A stretch of 64,000 nt of DNA from Antedon bifida (lineage: Eukaryota; Echinodermata; Crinoidea; Comatulida; Antedonidae). The notes under the pieces were generated by a model that was not told the origin of the DNA, made no database searches, and saw only the letters and a program-made list of their open reading frames with translations. This document shows, piece after piece, positions 24,503-37,326 of the stretch. The stretch spans positions 7,821,501 to 7,885,500 of the forward strand of contig OY727096.1 in NCBI GenBank assembly GCA_963402885.1. Direction: 5' to 3'. Both the position numbers and the translations under genes were made by a program. Position 1 is the stretch's first letter. Every line of letters begins with the position of its first letter.

Positions 24503-26316
24503 TCTTGTATCTATCTTCAATGTTTGTTCTTCAAAAATTGCGTGCAAGTCAAGTGATTGTACTTACAGCTAGTCTTCTTATTGTACGATGTCATAACTGT
24601 CATCCATATTTTGTGGTCATTAAAGTTTCTAATTTGTCTTTACAAATCTACATCAAATTTCTTTCCATTTATGTATTGCGTCATAGTAAATATTTTTAGA
24701 GCTCTTAACGTTGGGTATCAAATGCATTTTGAAACTACACAATTCCAGTCATCAATATTTTTATTTGTAATTGTAGACTGTTTAATTTGATCTGAACAAT
24801 GTATTTAAAATATGACTTCATCGAGAATAATTTACCTAATTAGTAATTGAGTACTAATTATATATTTTGTGAAATACGATATATGCCATGTAAATGAACT
24901 TATGTTAAATGCTCTTTCTTATAATTTCCATGAGATTATCTTCATTTTATCTCTAGGAAAGAGTGTTTTACTCTTCCCTGGTATTTCCACATTATGGCAT
25001 TATTATTGGCCGATCCTGTAATAAATTTCATCCTTGTGATCAAATAAACTTTTTCCAAAAAAATAATACCATCTTGAGGTGTTAATTGTGCCTATTTTAC
25101 CATTTTTTTCATTATTAACATTTTTATTTGTAATATTGCATATTCATTTGTTTATGATGTCACGATAAATACAAATAAAAAACAAAAAAATAATAATTGA
25201 GTACAAATTATGGATTTGTGCAAGACGATATATACAATGTAAATTACTATGTGTTAAATGCGACTTTTTCAATTCTCCAGATTATCTTTAGTGTATCTCC
25301 ACATATAGCATTTTATGGCCAGTGTCATAGGCACAATCTGTAATACAGTGGTCCATTATATGTATCTCTCGTGTTTGTCTGTATTAAATATAAAGAAAAT
25401 ACATGTTTGCAATGGTTAAAGTCAGTTTACTACAGGCGCCACATGGAATAAATGTAAAACTGTATCTCAACATTTTCCTATGGTACTGTAGGCCGAATAA
25501 TCGGCTAAAAAATTAGAAACCTTAGAAAATGCAAACCAAAATGTAGAAATTCTTGTCAAAATTCAGAATTCTGCAATAAATTATCTGTTCGGTAAACACA
25601 ATCCAAAGTTAATCATTGCAGTTTGGCATGGAACAAAATTCCAAAACCGCTTAGATAAGTGAACCACTTTGTATCTCTGGCAATGGGTAAAAAACAATGA
25701 TCAAAAAATCAATCTTGCAATCACATGCTCTATATAGTGTATCTTTCCATACTAATTAGTATTGTTACAAGAAATAATACCAACTGGTAAGAATAATATG
25801 AGGGAATAGGATTTTAGTTGTGCAAATTCTATCCGGTTCAACAGTTTGTCAGAACATAAAAACAAAAGTTTTTTTTCTCTTTTGTGGGGGCAACCCACTT
25901 TTATTGCAATGATAAACAATATGGTGAAGGTTACAGTATATATGACTATCTATCTACTTATCAATGAATATTTAAGTGATATTACACAGACAGAGGTTAA
26001 AAGATTATATAAAATATTTTGATATTGTGTTGAAATTTAGATAAAACAAACATGTATACAGAGAAAATTTATATTACAGGGCTAAAACGATATAAAGATT
26101 GATATTCAGTATTAAAAAGAGATTCGATATAATATAAATATATATGATAAAATGGTATATTGCATTATAAGATTATGTTTTGTTTGAATACTTTTAGTTT
26201 TACATTTTGAACATAATATTGCATTTTTTATTTATATGATAAAATAATAAATAAATACAAACTAATAAATATTGCAAAGCTAAACCCAAACCGAAGTATG
26301 GGGATACGCCCTCGTC
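24503..26316. other. intergenic, no gene seen; promoter side of the 13-residue-repeat LamG gene
   Basis: No supported gene. The part near 24530-24570 holds a degenerate copy of the upstream block conserved in the family (minus strand, GACTTGCACGCAATTTTT). Around 24700 is a word shared with 32010 and 32815 (AGAGCTCTTAACGTTG), showing that flanks of family members were duplicated together. The rest is AT-rich without clear structure. Confidence 0.5.
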
Positions 26317-26346
26317 GCTAGCCAGGTTTATTTTAATAGTTCTAGT

Positions 26347-27551
26347 TTAAATCCTGGCTAGCACCAGTTGCGTCTCGGTCATCCCGGACGATTTAACGAT
26401 CAGTTTACGGAATTTACTCAAATCTGATTGAATATTATTACAGGTATACAACATGTGTTTTTCACTTTCTATTTCTATACAACACTTTTCGCAACAATCA
26501 CTTTTATTAAGATTCCACTTCTTTAAGTTTTTTCTACAAGCTAAGATACGATGTAATAATTTAAAATTAAATTGGGCGACTTTTGGTAAATGTTTCATAT
26601 TGTGAACTTTAAAGTACCATGTTTTGTCCCAGTCTATTTCATTTTTACCTAACTCAACTTCCCACTTTGCTTGTATATTTGGGATTTTAGCAACCTTGCT
26701 AACAAAAAGGGTATAATAAAAAGATGCCTTGTATTTTTTATGAAATACGGTTTCTTTGACTTGCAGGTTAATTTGATTGTTTTCTATTGAATTAAAGATG
26801 ATTTCTTTCCACAAACATGGAATTGAATACAAGAGCGCAAAATATTCGATAAGTCCTTTTTGTTTATTGCTTAAAGTAGGTATCACTTCATCTGAAGTTA
26901 GAAATCTGTTATTAACGATAATGTCACATACCGATTTGTATTTGGAATGTATCCATATTTTTAAATAAAGAGATTTTCCACTTGAGGAAATTATATATTT
27001 ATTTTCCCAAAGTGGTTGTTTTAAAATGTCTTCTATATTTTGTGGAACTACACTAACAATATTATTCAACTTAACCGCTGATTTTAACATTGATACATAA
27101 AAATCAGGCATTCTATTCAAGTCAATATGATCTTCAAAGTTAAGCTGAGTAGCACCTATAGTGTATTCTATTGGATACATAAAGTATTTCGGAATATTTT
27201 TCCATTTTCCTGGATTAGGACTGAGTAATCTTTTTATCCATGTTAGTTTTAATGAATCTATTACGGAGTTGAAATTTATCATATTCAAGCCACCTTCGCA
27301 TGCTTTTTTAATAAGAACAAGTCTTTTAATTTTTTCACGTTGACCATTCCACAGAAAATTATAAAGTATTTTTTCAACAAGTGGAATTATATGTAAGGGT
27401 ACGTTAATTATGCTTGCGTTATAAATCAATTTAGAGATTGCAAGCGTTTTGATGATTGTTATTCTTCCAAAGAAAGTTAAATTTCTTTTTTTCCATAACT
27501 GAAGAACGTTTTGTAGTTCAATAAACAAAAGTTTATGAAATCGTAATAGAA
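26347..27551 (-). mobile_element. 5'-truncated LINE, C-terminal part of reverse transcriptase protein (L1/Tx1-like)
   Basis: About 400 open codons on the minus strand, closed upstream by a stop near 27551. The start of the frame (LQLWKKRNLTFFGRITIIKT) and the following FLWNGQREKIKR...GGLNMINF match the region just after the RT core in L1/Tx1-like LINEs. Near the end, CCEKCCIEIESEKHMLYTC is the Cys/His cluster of the zf-RVT domain. The catalytic core is absent, so the copy cannot act on its own. A stem-loop (GCTAGCCAGG...CCTGGCTAGC, 26317-26362) overlaps the stop codon and could be the 3' recognition hairpin. The frame is remarkably intact for a dead fragment, suggesting a fairly recent insertion. 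Confidence 0.8.
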
Positions 27552-28049
27552 AACAATTCTATTTTGTCGAGAAAAAAAATGACCGCTTAAACTAGTGAAG
27601 TAGTGGCAATTGGCGTAAAAAACTCAAATATATTACATCGAATACAAGCATATAAGAAAACAACTTGTATTTATTAATTACAAAATTAATTTTTAAAACG
27701 ATGTATACTGGTATAATGAATAGAAGTTAATTTATTGCAGTGAAGTGAATTTTCTTCCATTTGGTGCTGTGTTAATGTTTTTTTAATGTTGGAGAACCAA
27801 GGACCTTGTTTCTTAATAAACTGAGATGAACTGATTAGAAGCTTTACTAGTGTCTACTCAATATATTTACGCATTATTGAATAAGAAAGAAGAAATAACG
27901 TGTGAAACTTGAAAGCATCAGATATTTCAAAACTGGATTTAAGTATTATGTATCATTAGCAAATTTTTCGTTGCTCAATTAAAGAATGGAATAGTCTGTT
28001 TGAGGAGGTTGTAAAATTAAGTTAATAAATATTTTCAAAATGAACTGAA

Positions 28050-29452
28050 CAAATTTGACTATAGATGATAATATATCCGACTCGCTCTTCATTGAAATTT
28101 CCCAAAAAAACTAAAAATATTATTGTTGGTATTATTTACCGCCGTCCTAGCTCTCCGATTTCCGATTTTACTGATAATCTTAAAAAGGTCCTCCATGCAG
28201 TTAATAAGGAAAATAAACACTGCTTTATCCTAGGCAATTTCAATATTGATATTAGTAAAAATACAGCTAATACCAAAACATTTATTGATACCATTGAATC
28301 TTCCTCTTACTTTCCATTAATAAACAATCCAACTCGTGTAACTGAAACAACTGCAACACTTATAGATAATATTTTAACTAATTATAGAAATCTGAATCCT
28401 GAACCATTACAATCTGGTATTATCACATCTGAAATAACTGACCATTATCCCATTTATATTATTTTGAATGATCTCAATATACCCTTACATAACACGGCAT
28501 CATCTACAAAAATTAAAATCATTAATCAAACTACAATTAATGATCTTAATACTAAAATTGTGCAAATTAATTGGAATGCACTTTACAATTCAAATGACGC
28601 TAATACTAGTTATAATATGTTTATTAAAGAAATACAAGATGCGATTGAACAAACTATTTCATCTAAAACACCTAAACCAAGAAAAAATCATATAAAAAAA
28701 ACATGGATTACTAGAGGTATTCTTAAGTCAATCAATAAAAAAAATGTATTATATAAAAAACATTTAAAATCCCCAACACAATTAAATATACTTATATACT
28801 ATTATTTGGTTTAATTCATATGCTTCTTATAGTGATAAACTTGTTAAACTCCAGAAAAAAGCGATACGAGCTATAACTTGGTCTGATTATCGTGCACCAA
28901 CAAGTCCTCTCTTCCACATACATAATGTATTAAAAATTGACGATATTCATAATTACCAAATTGGCATTTTTATGTTCCGAATATTGAATAATCCTGATTT
29001 ACGATTTTTAAACCTTAAAAATGTTACTGATGGTAATGGTCATAAGTACAATACTAGAGGAAAATGTAAACTTCGACCTCCTCTTCGAAGACTAGTTTCT
29101 ACAAGTCATAGTATTGCTGTTTCGGGTCCTCATTTCTGGAACAACTTAGATATGATTTTAAAAATGCAAAATCCATCAATGTTTTTAAAAAATTGTATAA
29201 GTTGTATCTAATTAATAAGTACAAATCTTAATTTCTGCCGATGTCAATGTTATTTTATATTTATATATTAATATATTGTATATAACCTTTTATAGTTTTA
29301 GCTGTTTAGTTTTTTTAGGTCTCCAACCTTGTACAAGCTTTTAGCTTTTTGTTGTTGATCCTTTTCATCTTTTATGCATTTTATCTTTGACATGTTTTAT
29401 CATTTTTATGTTTTTTTGATGAATAAAATGAATGAAATAAAATGAAATGAAT
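28050..29452 (+). mobile_element. CR1-like LINE with the reverse transcriptase core deleted
   Basis: The frame at 28065-28814 encodes the C-terminal part of an apurinic endonuclease: IIVGIIYRRP, FILGNFNID (catalytic Asp replaced by Asn in the usual GDFN), LIDNILT and SEITDHYPI. It continues into the linker (KKHLKSPTQLN). At about 28780 the frame jumps straight to the C-terminal RT tail (YASYSDKLVKLQKKAIRAIT, then YNTRGK and GPHFWNNL) up to 29211. The whole RT palm is missing. The element ends in ATGAATGAAATAAAATGAAA, the short 3' tandem tail typical of CR1-like LINEs. It is inactive. Confidence 0.75.
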
Positions 29453-29599
29453 TTTAGACTTCCAAACAATATGCATACTCAGTTTAAAGTAAAATTATAG
29501 TGCGCCCTCTCTACTTGTTTTCTGTACTGTGTTGTTTTCCAGAGCGGTTAACAGGCGAAAATTGCCTTTAACAATCGTTCTCTCTATTAAATTTGTTTA

Positions 29600-29830
29600 A
29601 ACACTTCATTTTTTTTTCTGCAACATCCTCAGTAATCATCATGTTACATTCTCTTCAGTCACCACGTGTTCTCTTCAGCGTTCTTTTCAATCATTTCATT
29701 CGTATTGTCTGTTTGTGTTACATTCTTCTCTGTCAATTCATTCGTGACCTTTTCTGGTATTTTCTTCTCCACGTACCCCAAACGTATTCTCTACGTTCTC
29801 TTCCATTACCCTTTTATTTTTTTGAATTGA
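29600..29830 (-). pseudogene. decayed fragment of a family repeat stalk
   Basis: On the minus strand the sequence can be read as VTNELTEKNVTQTDNTNEM followed by more (L)TEEN-like words before a stop, and related words continue in other frames on both sides. This resembles the VTEHTNGVLTEEN repeat of the gene at 21185-24502, but with several indels. No cysteine module or LamG domain is attached. It is best read as a remnant of a dead copy. Confidence 0.45.
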
Positions 29831-31154
29831 TATGTTATCATTCAATTATGCTACTTTTTTTGCAGAATCCACCCCAATTATGTTGTCACAAAGATTTGTT
29901 TGTTAGGTTTTAATAGTTTGTCTGCACACACACCCTCACACAGAAACAACTTAAAAAGTAAGTTTACAGGCAAACAGGCGAACTATCTACAACGGGCCGG
30001 ATTTATCCAACTTGCTTAGTAGAAAAATCGCCATAACTTTGCCTTAAATCCTTGATTTTTCAGATTTATTAAATATCAAAGCAACAATATTTGCTTAATT
30101 TTGTTTTAAATCTAAGACGAATAACACCCTGCCTTAAGATGAAAAATTTCGTCTCATCTCATTTCTGCAACAGGAAAATTCTTTTTTTGAGAACGCGAGC
30201 GTGCTGAGCTGGAACATCGCATCGGAAAGGCTACGCTAGTGCGTTTTCCGCGGTATCACGGACGCTAAATTATGATAAAACTACTATTACGGAATAGGTA
30301 CGACCCATTTTACTAACCAGCAGTTACTTTAGAAAACTGTATCACTGTCATAATTGATATAAATAAATAAATCTTGAATTTATTTAATTTTAGAGCGAAT
30401 GATTTTTGAATGATTTTAATATCTACTTCAGACTTTTAATCTTTCTCTATTTCAAGTAACAAAAGCATAGTAGCCAGAATGCGCCAAGAGATCAAGCGTA
30501 ATACGCACACGTAAGCAAAGATTTTTCGTCTTAAGACATGATTTGCTGCCCTCTAGAGTTTCACTTTGCGCTTGCGCTAAGTAAAATTTACCTATGACAA
30601 TTTTTATGTCAAGACGGTTTGATAAATAAGCTTAAATTGTTTGCTTAAGCACTTCTTAAATATAAGCTATATAACTAGACTATTGATAAATGCCAACCCT
30701 GATGCCCTGCGAGTTAGTCATATGGAAAAATGAAGTACACAACAATATAGATATATGTCAAGTCTTTATTCATTAATTTCCCACAAAAATCAAATCTATA
30801 TACATACAGTTTCTTTCAAACCTACTTCGGTCCGGCTCTGGCAAATTAAAATCGCATCTCATAATGCTTCATTTTCACGACGCTACATGCGGTCAATAGG
30901 TCAATCTTATTCGATATGCGGGTAGCCGCGTTGCGCGTCGTGAAAGCAAGAAGTCGCTAATGCTGTACGTAAAATCTGACGTGAACCTGAACTGGGGCCG
31001 GACTAATCATTTTATCAATCAACAATACATATGAACATTATACTTGTACACCAATATACATCAAAACTTGAAACAATAGCAATATACTTGCCACAAGAAT
31101 ACTTGCGATTAGGCAGCCAGGCACACTAGTTGATGCATTGTAACATTGATATTT
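29831..31154. other. intergenic, no gene seen
   Basis: No supported gene. The right end (about 30760-31154) is the presumed 3' UTR of the LamG gene at 31155-32594; a minus-strand AATAAA (TTTATT at about 30764) is the most likely poly(A) signal. Confidence 0.45.
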
Positions 31155-32594
31155 TTAGATCTGATATAAGGTTTGAATTACGTTTATGGGTATAGAGCTA
31201 TTAAATATTAACAATTCATCTATCATACCATTAAATGGACCATACGAATTAGAACATTCATCACTAGTTTGACCAACGAAAATATCAGAACTCATAACGG
31301 GAAGTTTAAGAGAAACATCACCTGCCAGTACGCCGTCTATGTACACGGAAATCACAAAGCCATTACACGTCATAAGTACATGATGCCATTCTTGGACTTC
31401 TTTAACAAAACCAATGACAGTTCCAGATAACATATCATCGGTAAATACAACCATAACCATATTTGATATTGATATTATTTCCCAGTGAGCACTACCACAC
31501 CCATTGTTTATGATAACTTGATTTCCATCACCACCAACACGACGAAACCAAAAACTGACAGAAAATTCAAAATCCAAATCCTCCAATGCAAACATCATTC
31601 TCTGATTGCCTGTAAAAACAATTCCTAGGTTAAGAAATCCATGTGTGAAGGTAATTCCAGAACCGCTCATGGCACCGTAGATTTCTGTGTCAACTGAGCT
31701 GGCCAATGTATTGCCTTCAAATGCGAAATGAGCCAAAATACCATCATGTATTTTTTCTGATGTAGCTTTCGTTTGGTTAGATACATTGTTTACTGTATTT
31801 GTCATATTTTTACTATATCTGAAACACTTATTTTTTACTAAAAGTGTAACACATCTGTGTACGTCTGAAACTTTCACTCGTGTCTGGTTGACTGGGCATG
31901 CACTGATATTCCTACCATCCACTAGGTAACTTCGCTGAACTGCAAGAATTGTCTATTAAAAAAATATCGATAAAATACAATTATTAATATGTAGTACATT
32001 TTTCTAGAGCTCTTAACGTTGTCTATTATTGTATATACAAAAGTACAGCCAATCTTATAACTGTAAAGGTAAATTGTTTAGCATGCGCTGATATTCCTAC
32101 CATCCACTAGGTAACATCGCTGAACTGCAAGAATGTTCTATTAAAACATATCGATAAAATACAATTATTAATTCTGAAAACATATTTACAACTTTTAAAT
32201 AATGTTTAATACAGAAAAAAGAAAATATTAACATTGTTATAATTCATATCATTCGAAATATGAAAATATTGAAAACCAAAAAAAAAATGAAATGATGATA
32301 AAAACCGATCATTATAATAAAGTCTAAAAAAATTAATCTAAAAAAGTAGAATATAAAACTGGGTTTTTTTTCATCATGTCAATGCTGTGGTTTCGTTTTC
32401 TTTCGGCCAAAAGGTACTCAATGCCACTTCGTTATGCATAGGCCTACAGTAGTAATAATTCGCACACTTCCAACCCTGTAATAATTTCAAATTGTCCCAG
32501 TCTATAAATACTTTGACAATGTACTTACCAACATTATTATGACGTGACTTAATGTACGTTTTCGTAGAATTTCAGTACTATTTATACATAACAT
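31155..32594 (-). CDS. secreted LamG_3-domain protein, short form without repeat stalk
   Basis: Exon 1 (32529-32594) has 22 codons from ATG to ATG-TTG before a GTAAGT donor. Exon 2 (31155-31952) follows TTTTTTTAATAG, phase 0. The predicted protein is about 287 residues. The signal sequence is split by the intron (LSHVIIML then TILAVQ). The cysteine module is clear (CPVNQTRV...RCVTLL...KCFRY) and is almost identical to that of the neighbour at 21185-24502. A linker of only about 25 residues leads to the LamG_3 domain: ILAHFAFEGN, FSVSFWFRR, IINNGCG, EWHHVLMTC and GMIDELLIFN. There is no stalk. The frame has no defects. It is a secreted single-domain lectin-like protein of unknown ligand. A partial second copy of the exon 2 start lies in its intron, and another usable first exon lies upstream at 33426-33491. 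Confidence 0.8.
32080..32165 (-). pseudogene. partial duplicate of a family exon 2 start
   Basis: Near-copy of the first about 55 bp of exon 2 of the gene at 31155-32594, with its acceptor region and adjoining intron: GCGCTGATATTCCTACCATC and ACATCGCTGAACTGCAAGAA. It ends abruptly within the family sequence and lies inside that gene's intron. It is a relic, although the AATAG acceptor is still recognisable. Confidence 0.7.
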
Positions 32595-33425
32595 TCTGCT
32601 ATCTTCAAATCTATCTTCTTCCAAGTCTACTACTATTGCGTGGAGTCTAAGTTGTACTTGTACACAATCTTTACACTATTGAATTTATACCATGTAATAA
32701 CAGTATTTTATTCATTACATTAACGTTCCTAATTCAAGATTATATTAATTATGCATGACTTTGCAAATTTACAAATCAAATTTCTTAGCAATATAATATG
32801 TAGTACATTTGTCTAGAGCTATTAACGTTGGGTATTGTTGTATATACAAAAGTACAGTCTTCAATATTATAATTGTAAAGGTACATTGTTTAATTTGATT
32901 CGAACATTGTATATAAAATCCTGACTTCCTCTGAAGTAATTTACTACCTAATTTGCAATTGATTATAATTATGTATTGTGTGCAATACGATATATATCAT
33001 TAATTATATAATTATTGATTGATAAATTCTTTTTTACTTGGTCGACCACAATGACTGGAATTGTAGGCCTACTCAAAATGTTTTAATATTACTTCCGTAC
33101 CGCATTACTTCTCTAGTACTAAACTAAACAGACTTATATAGTATTAATCATATTGTGTTCACTTATACCCCCATTCACACCAAAACTCCGCAATGATATC
33201 CGGAGACACTACTCCGGGGTTTGTAGAAATTCAAAACGCTGAGAAACTCCTGAGATATCCCATTTACACCAACCCTAGCAACACCAAGAACATTTCCGAA
33301 TTTATCATTGGAAATCTTATTGATGCAACGCATTGTTCTTCAAATGTTAAGAACGAATGTGCCCATTAAAATGATTCAAATTCATAATTATCTAGTTTCC
33401 AATATGAATACAATTCTTTATTTAC
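32595..33425. other. intergenic, no gene seen
   Basis: Contains duplicated flank sequence of the family (TTAACGTTGGGTATTGTTG near 32825, also near 32020 and 24705). The segment just right of 32595 is the 5' region of the gene at 31155-32594, with GCACGCAATAG-like sequence on the minus strand near 32635. Nothing else is recognised. Confidence 0.45.
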
Positions 33426-33491
33426 CCACATTAATATTATATGAATCAATGTACATTTTCGTACATTTCTGTTATTAATATTGGACACCAT
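33426..33491 (-). other. orphan family exon 1 (22 codons) with splice donor
   Basis: On the minus strand, ATG is followed by 21 open codons ending ATG-TGG and then a GTAAAT donor. Length, reading frame and the ending LIHIILMW match exon 1 of the family exactly. No exon 2 lies between this exon and the next first exon at 32529-32594. It may serve as an alternative first exon for the gene at 31155, since phase 0 is compatible, or it may be all that is left of a deleted gene. The conserved upstream block is present at about 33528-33584. Confidence 0.65.
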
Positions 33492-34433
33492 TCTGTTTTG
33501 TATTTTTTTAAAATGTTTGACAGTGGTATTGCGTGCAAGCTATATGACTCTGTTTTGAAAATCGGTATCCTTATTGAATTGTACATCGTTTTATTAAAAC
33601 AAAAACCTCCACAATTTGAGTTTATTTATTAATATTTCTAAAATGTTTTATTGTGGTTAATATGGATATCAAGTTTCTTTGTCTCTATCATTGCTCAACG
33701 TTTTAATTTATCAAAAAAGTTAATTTAATTAATTTTTAGCATGCATCAACGTCAACGTTTATAGATTTGTTTAAATGATGTAATTGAATTATAATGAATA
33801 ATTATATTTCATCTTCAAAAAGGAAAGTATCTCGGATGCTGGCTGCTCTATTGCGTGAAAACTATGACCTTCTGTTCTTATTAAATTGTTCAAAAATGCT
33901 TTATACACATTTCTAATTTCTCATTATTAATATTGCAGTTTATATAAAATTCGCAAAGTTTTGAAAATGTCTGCAATATAGAATCTATATCCAAATCCCA
34001 GTGTTGTATCTCCACATACTACAATATTTTCCCAGTATCATAGGAATCTTTGGTACAGCTGCTTATTTGTATGGCCTTGTGCTTGTGCGGTTAGGTTAAG
34101 AGTTAGATAATAATACTTAATCATATTTATTATAATACACATGGATTCTATATTGCGGGATATTTCTATGATTCTTCAGAAATATAGATACAGTAGCGAG
34201 TATCGCGTGGAATCTAAACACTTGAAACTAAATATATGCGATCGAATAGTACTTCCATATGACGTCATAAGTTCTAGGTCCTAGGTTGAAATCGAAAGCT
34301 TTCTAAATCTCATCATCAGATCACTGTACATTATTTATCTATTATTTAATACTAATAGCCAAACTTTATAAACTTCATAGATTGTTAATACAATTGAATG
34401 GTAAATCCAGTCAACGATAAAAGAATAAAAAGC

Positions 34434-36200
34434 CTAATAGCTATTCGGGATCAAAGTACAGGTAACCATAGTCAGCATAAAAACCCACCCATCATTTGAT
34501 ACAGTTGTTTCATATAGAGTATAGATTTGCTCTCTCGATAATGTTGTGTTAAATATTTTTAGTTCATCTATAACACCATTGAAGTACGAGGAACATTGTC
34601 GAGCTACCGAGATAATGGACTGTTCAACTAAAATGTGACAACATATGTAGCAACTTTGACTTCGACCGTCAATGTACATTTCAAACTGTTGATTATCATA
34701 TGTAACAACTATTATGGTGCCATACATCGACTCCACCAATACTTTGCTGACATGCAAGTACCCCGTTAAGAAAGAAAGAAACAACAAGCTCGTTTTGCTT
34801 TTTCATGGTTTCAATTTCCCAGCCTGTCTCACATCCATTACTAATAATGCTTTGCTGTTTGTTGTTGTTGCCGTTAAAATGAAGAAACCAGATGCTTATG
34901 GTAAATCCTCGTCTGAGTTGAGAATAATTGATAGTTCTAATATCGATTTGACACTGATTACCATTTTTGAATGCAATTCCTTCACCAATAACACCAACGA
35001 AAAAAATCATAGTAAAATCGATGGAAACCGAAGCACTGTTTCCGTTTCATGATGTGTCTAAATGTTGCCTTCGAACTCGTAATATGAGATAAGAAATAAA
35101 TTGAAATCATAAGTATCATCATCAATACCGACATTTTGATTGCTTGCTTCAGCAGAGTCTTCAGCTGTCATCGTTTGTACATCCATGTTGTCAGTAGTTG
35201 GATCATTAACTCTCGTCGTTTCTACATCCATGTTTTTGGTTGCTGTATTTTCAAATGGCGTAGTTTCTGCAAGCATGTTGTCTATTGTCGTATCTTCAAC
35301 TGTTGTCGTTTCATCTCGGATGTTGCCAATGGCCGTTGCTTTAGCGGTAGTCGTTTCCTTGTTAATAGTGTCGATGGTCGAATTTTCAACTGCCGTCGTT
35401 CCTATATGCATTTTGTTAATGGTCGTATTTTCAACTGTCGCCGTTTCTACATGCATGCTGTCGATTGTCGTATCTTTGTCTGTTATTGTCACATCTCGGA
35501 TGTTGCCAGTGGCCATTGCGTTAGCGCTAGTCGTGTCCTTGTTGATATTGTCGATGGTCGGATCTTTAGCTGTCGTTGTTTCTTCTTGAATACTGTCGAT
35601 AGTCGTATCTTGAACTCTCATAATTTCTTGTTGAATATTTTTATTGATGGTTGTTGCTTCATCGGTCTTATTATTCTTTTTATATATAATACATTTCGTT
35701 TGTTCTACAATTTTAACGCATTTATGTTCTTCGGGTAATTTCACCAACGTAAGGTTTACGGGGCAGAATATTTTGCTAATTAAATGTGCTTCTGGGTTTT
35801 GATAAGATCTCTGGTCCATTACTAATCCCTAAAAATAAAAGAAATAGGACAGAAATATAAAAAAATGATAAAGAAAGGTTTAATTGTTATAGAAATATCA
35901 TTAATAATTCTACTTTACATTTTATTTTCATCTTTCCGTGTTTAACATCAATATCTATTTTCGGGAGCATAAAATAATATATATTTTTAAAATAAATCAG
36001 CATTAGCATTTTCGAGGAAAAGTGCCGTTCCTTTTGATTTATAGAATATTTTTGTCGATTTAATGTTTGTCTCAATGCAAAATTTCCTATAATCTCCTGT
36101 TTCTATTGGTTTACTACATTATATATTTACTTACCCACATTAACATGATGTACATGATTGTACATTGGTGCACTTTTCCGTTATAGATTTTGTACAACAT
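34434..36200 (-). pseudogene. LamG_3 family copy broken by two frameshifts (15-residue repeats)
   Basis: Exon 1 (36135-36200, 22 codons, GTAAGT donor) and the start of exon 2 (from 35828, after TTTTTAG) are intact. They encode the signal sequence, the cysteine module (CPVNLTLV...KCVKIV...KCIIY) and about 12 units of a roughly 15-residue repeat (TTTVEDTTIDNMHV type). Just after the LamG domain opens at YYEFEGNI, loss of one base creates a stop at 35058. The domain continues in another frame (GFTISIWF, ISNGCETGW), then one extra base at the WHH motif (about 34713) shifts the frame again, and the end (FNGVIDELKIFN) is reached at 34434. Compared with its close sister at 37327-39296, two independent indels are needed, so it is a pseudogene unless the assembly is wrong at both places. 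Confidence 0.8.
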
Positions 36201-37326
36201 TCTCCTAATATCGTAAGAATTCGTCCACTCCGACCTTATCTCTTAGTAGTTAATATTGAATTGTACACAGAATGGTATAAAATAGATTTTCATTTCATCT
36301 CAAGTTGTTTATTATATTATTTCTGTTTACTATCCTATTCCATTGTTACAATATGTTTTTAAAATAATTATAGGCCTAATTAATTAATAATGAAATTATA
36401 GTATATATCAAATAAAGTTAACTGTATTTTTTTCCTTCTCATTTACCATAACATCATAATTAGTTTATGCATCAATGCATTTTCGCATCGTTTTTTATTA
36501 CGGTACGAATCAAATTACTCCGTTGTGATCAAATCATAAAAAGAAACAGAACAATTAAAGATAATGTTAGACATTGTTTATTTGTATTGTTTGAAGGTTT
36601 TCAATGCGAAATACAGGTTGCGGTACACGCCACGTATATTTTATTTTTTTAAAGGGTTACTGAGTTTCTTTACGTTTCGATCAATATACTAGTTAATCAA
36701 AGTATATTGATTGAAACGTCGAGAAACTTAACTTTCAGAACTAAATATAAGTTTAACCTTAACCTTATTGTCATCAACAATTTTTAATTGCTAAAACAAA
36801 AAGAATTGCGTAAAGAATAACACAATTAATGGACAAAATAAAGTGTTTTTGTAACATTCGTCAGTGTATTACCATGACCTATTTTTTGTTTTATCACCGT
36901 TATTCTTTCTTCTAAATATTCAATTTATTTTTAAAAGCCATTTCATTCTTATGCGACTAAATAACAAACAGTTTACAGTAAATGCTTAAACTCTCACCTA
37001 CGTCATATAAAAAATATCTTAAGTAGTTTTAGGCATATTTTTTTAAAATAAAACATACAGTTTACATATCATTTTCATCTTTATCAAATAATATCACAGA
37101 AGATCCTTTTTACAGTGTATATATATAATACACAAATACATGTTCTCCGTTTCACATCTCTTAGCACACATGATACAAATATTTTCTTTTAAGATTTGTT
37201 TATACAAATCCACTTTATATATCATTGTTTAAAGAATATTTATAGTTAGCTTACATTGGTTTAAATTTAAATGAGTTTGTAGAAAACCTGTTTAAGAGTG
37301 AATGGAAATATTGCCGCTTTTAATCA
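36201..37326. other. intergenic, no gene seen
   Basis: The part from 36201 to about 36780 is duplicated at 39297-39960, upstream of the next gene copy. It includes a hairpin at 36673-36718. The remainder is AT-rich and without recognised features. Confidence 0.5.
36673..36718. repeat. hairpin CGTTTCGATCAATATACT, copy 1
   Basis: CGTTTCGATCAATATACT and AGTATATTGATTGAAACG form a near-perfect stem with a loop of about 10 bp. The same hairpin sits at 39861-39904, also upstream of a family first exon. It could be a tiny MITE or a structured regulatory element. Confidence 0.65.

Noticed and set aside
29593-29913. 106-codon hydrophobic + strand frame
   Set aside because: It overlaps the decayed minus-strand stalk repeat and has repeat-derived low complexity.
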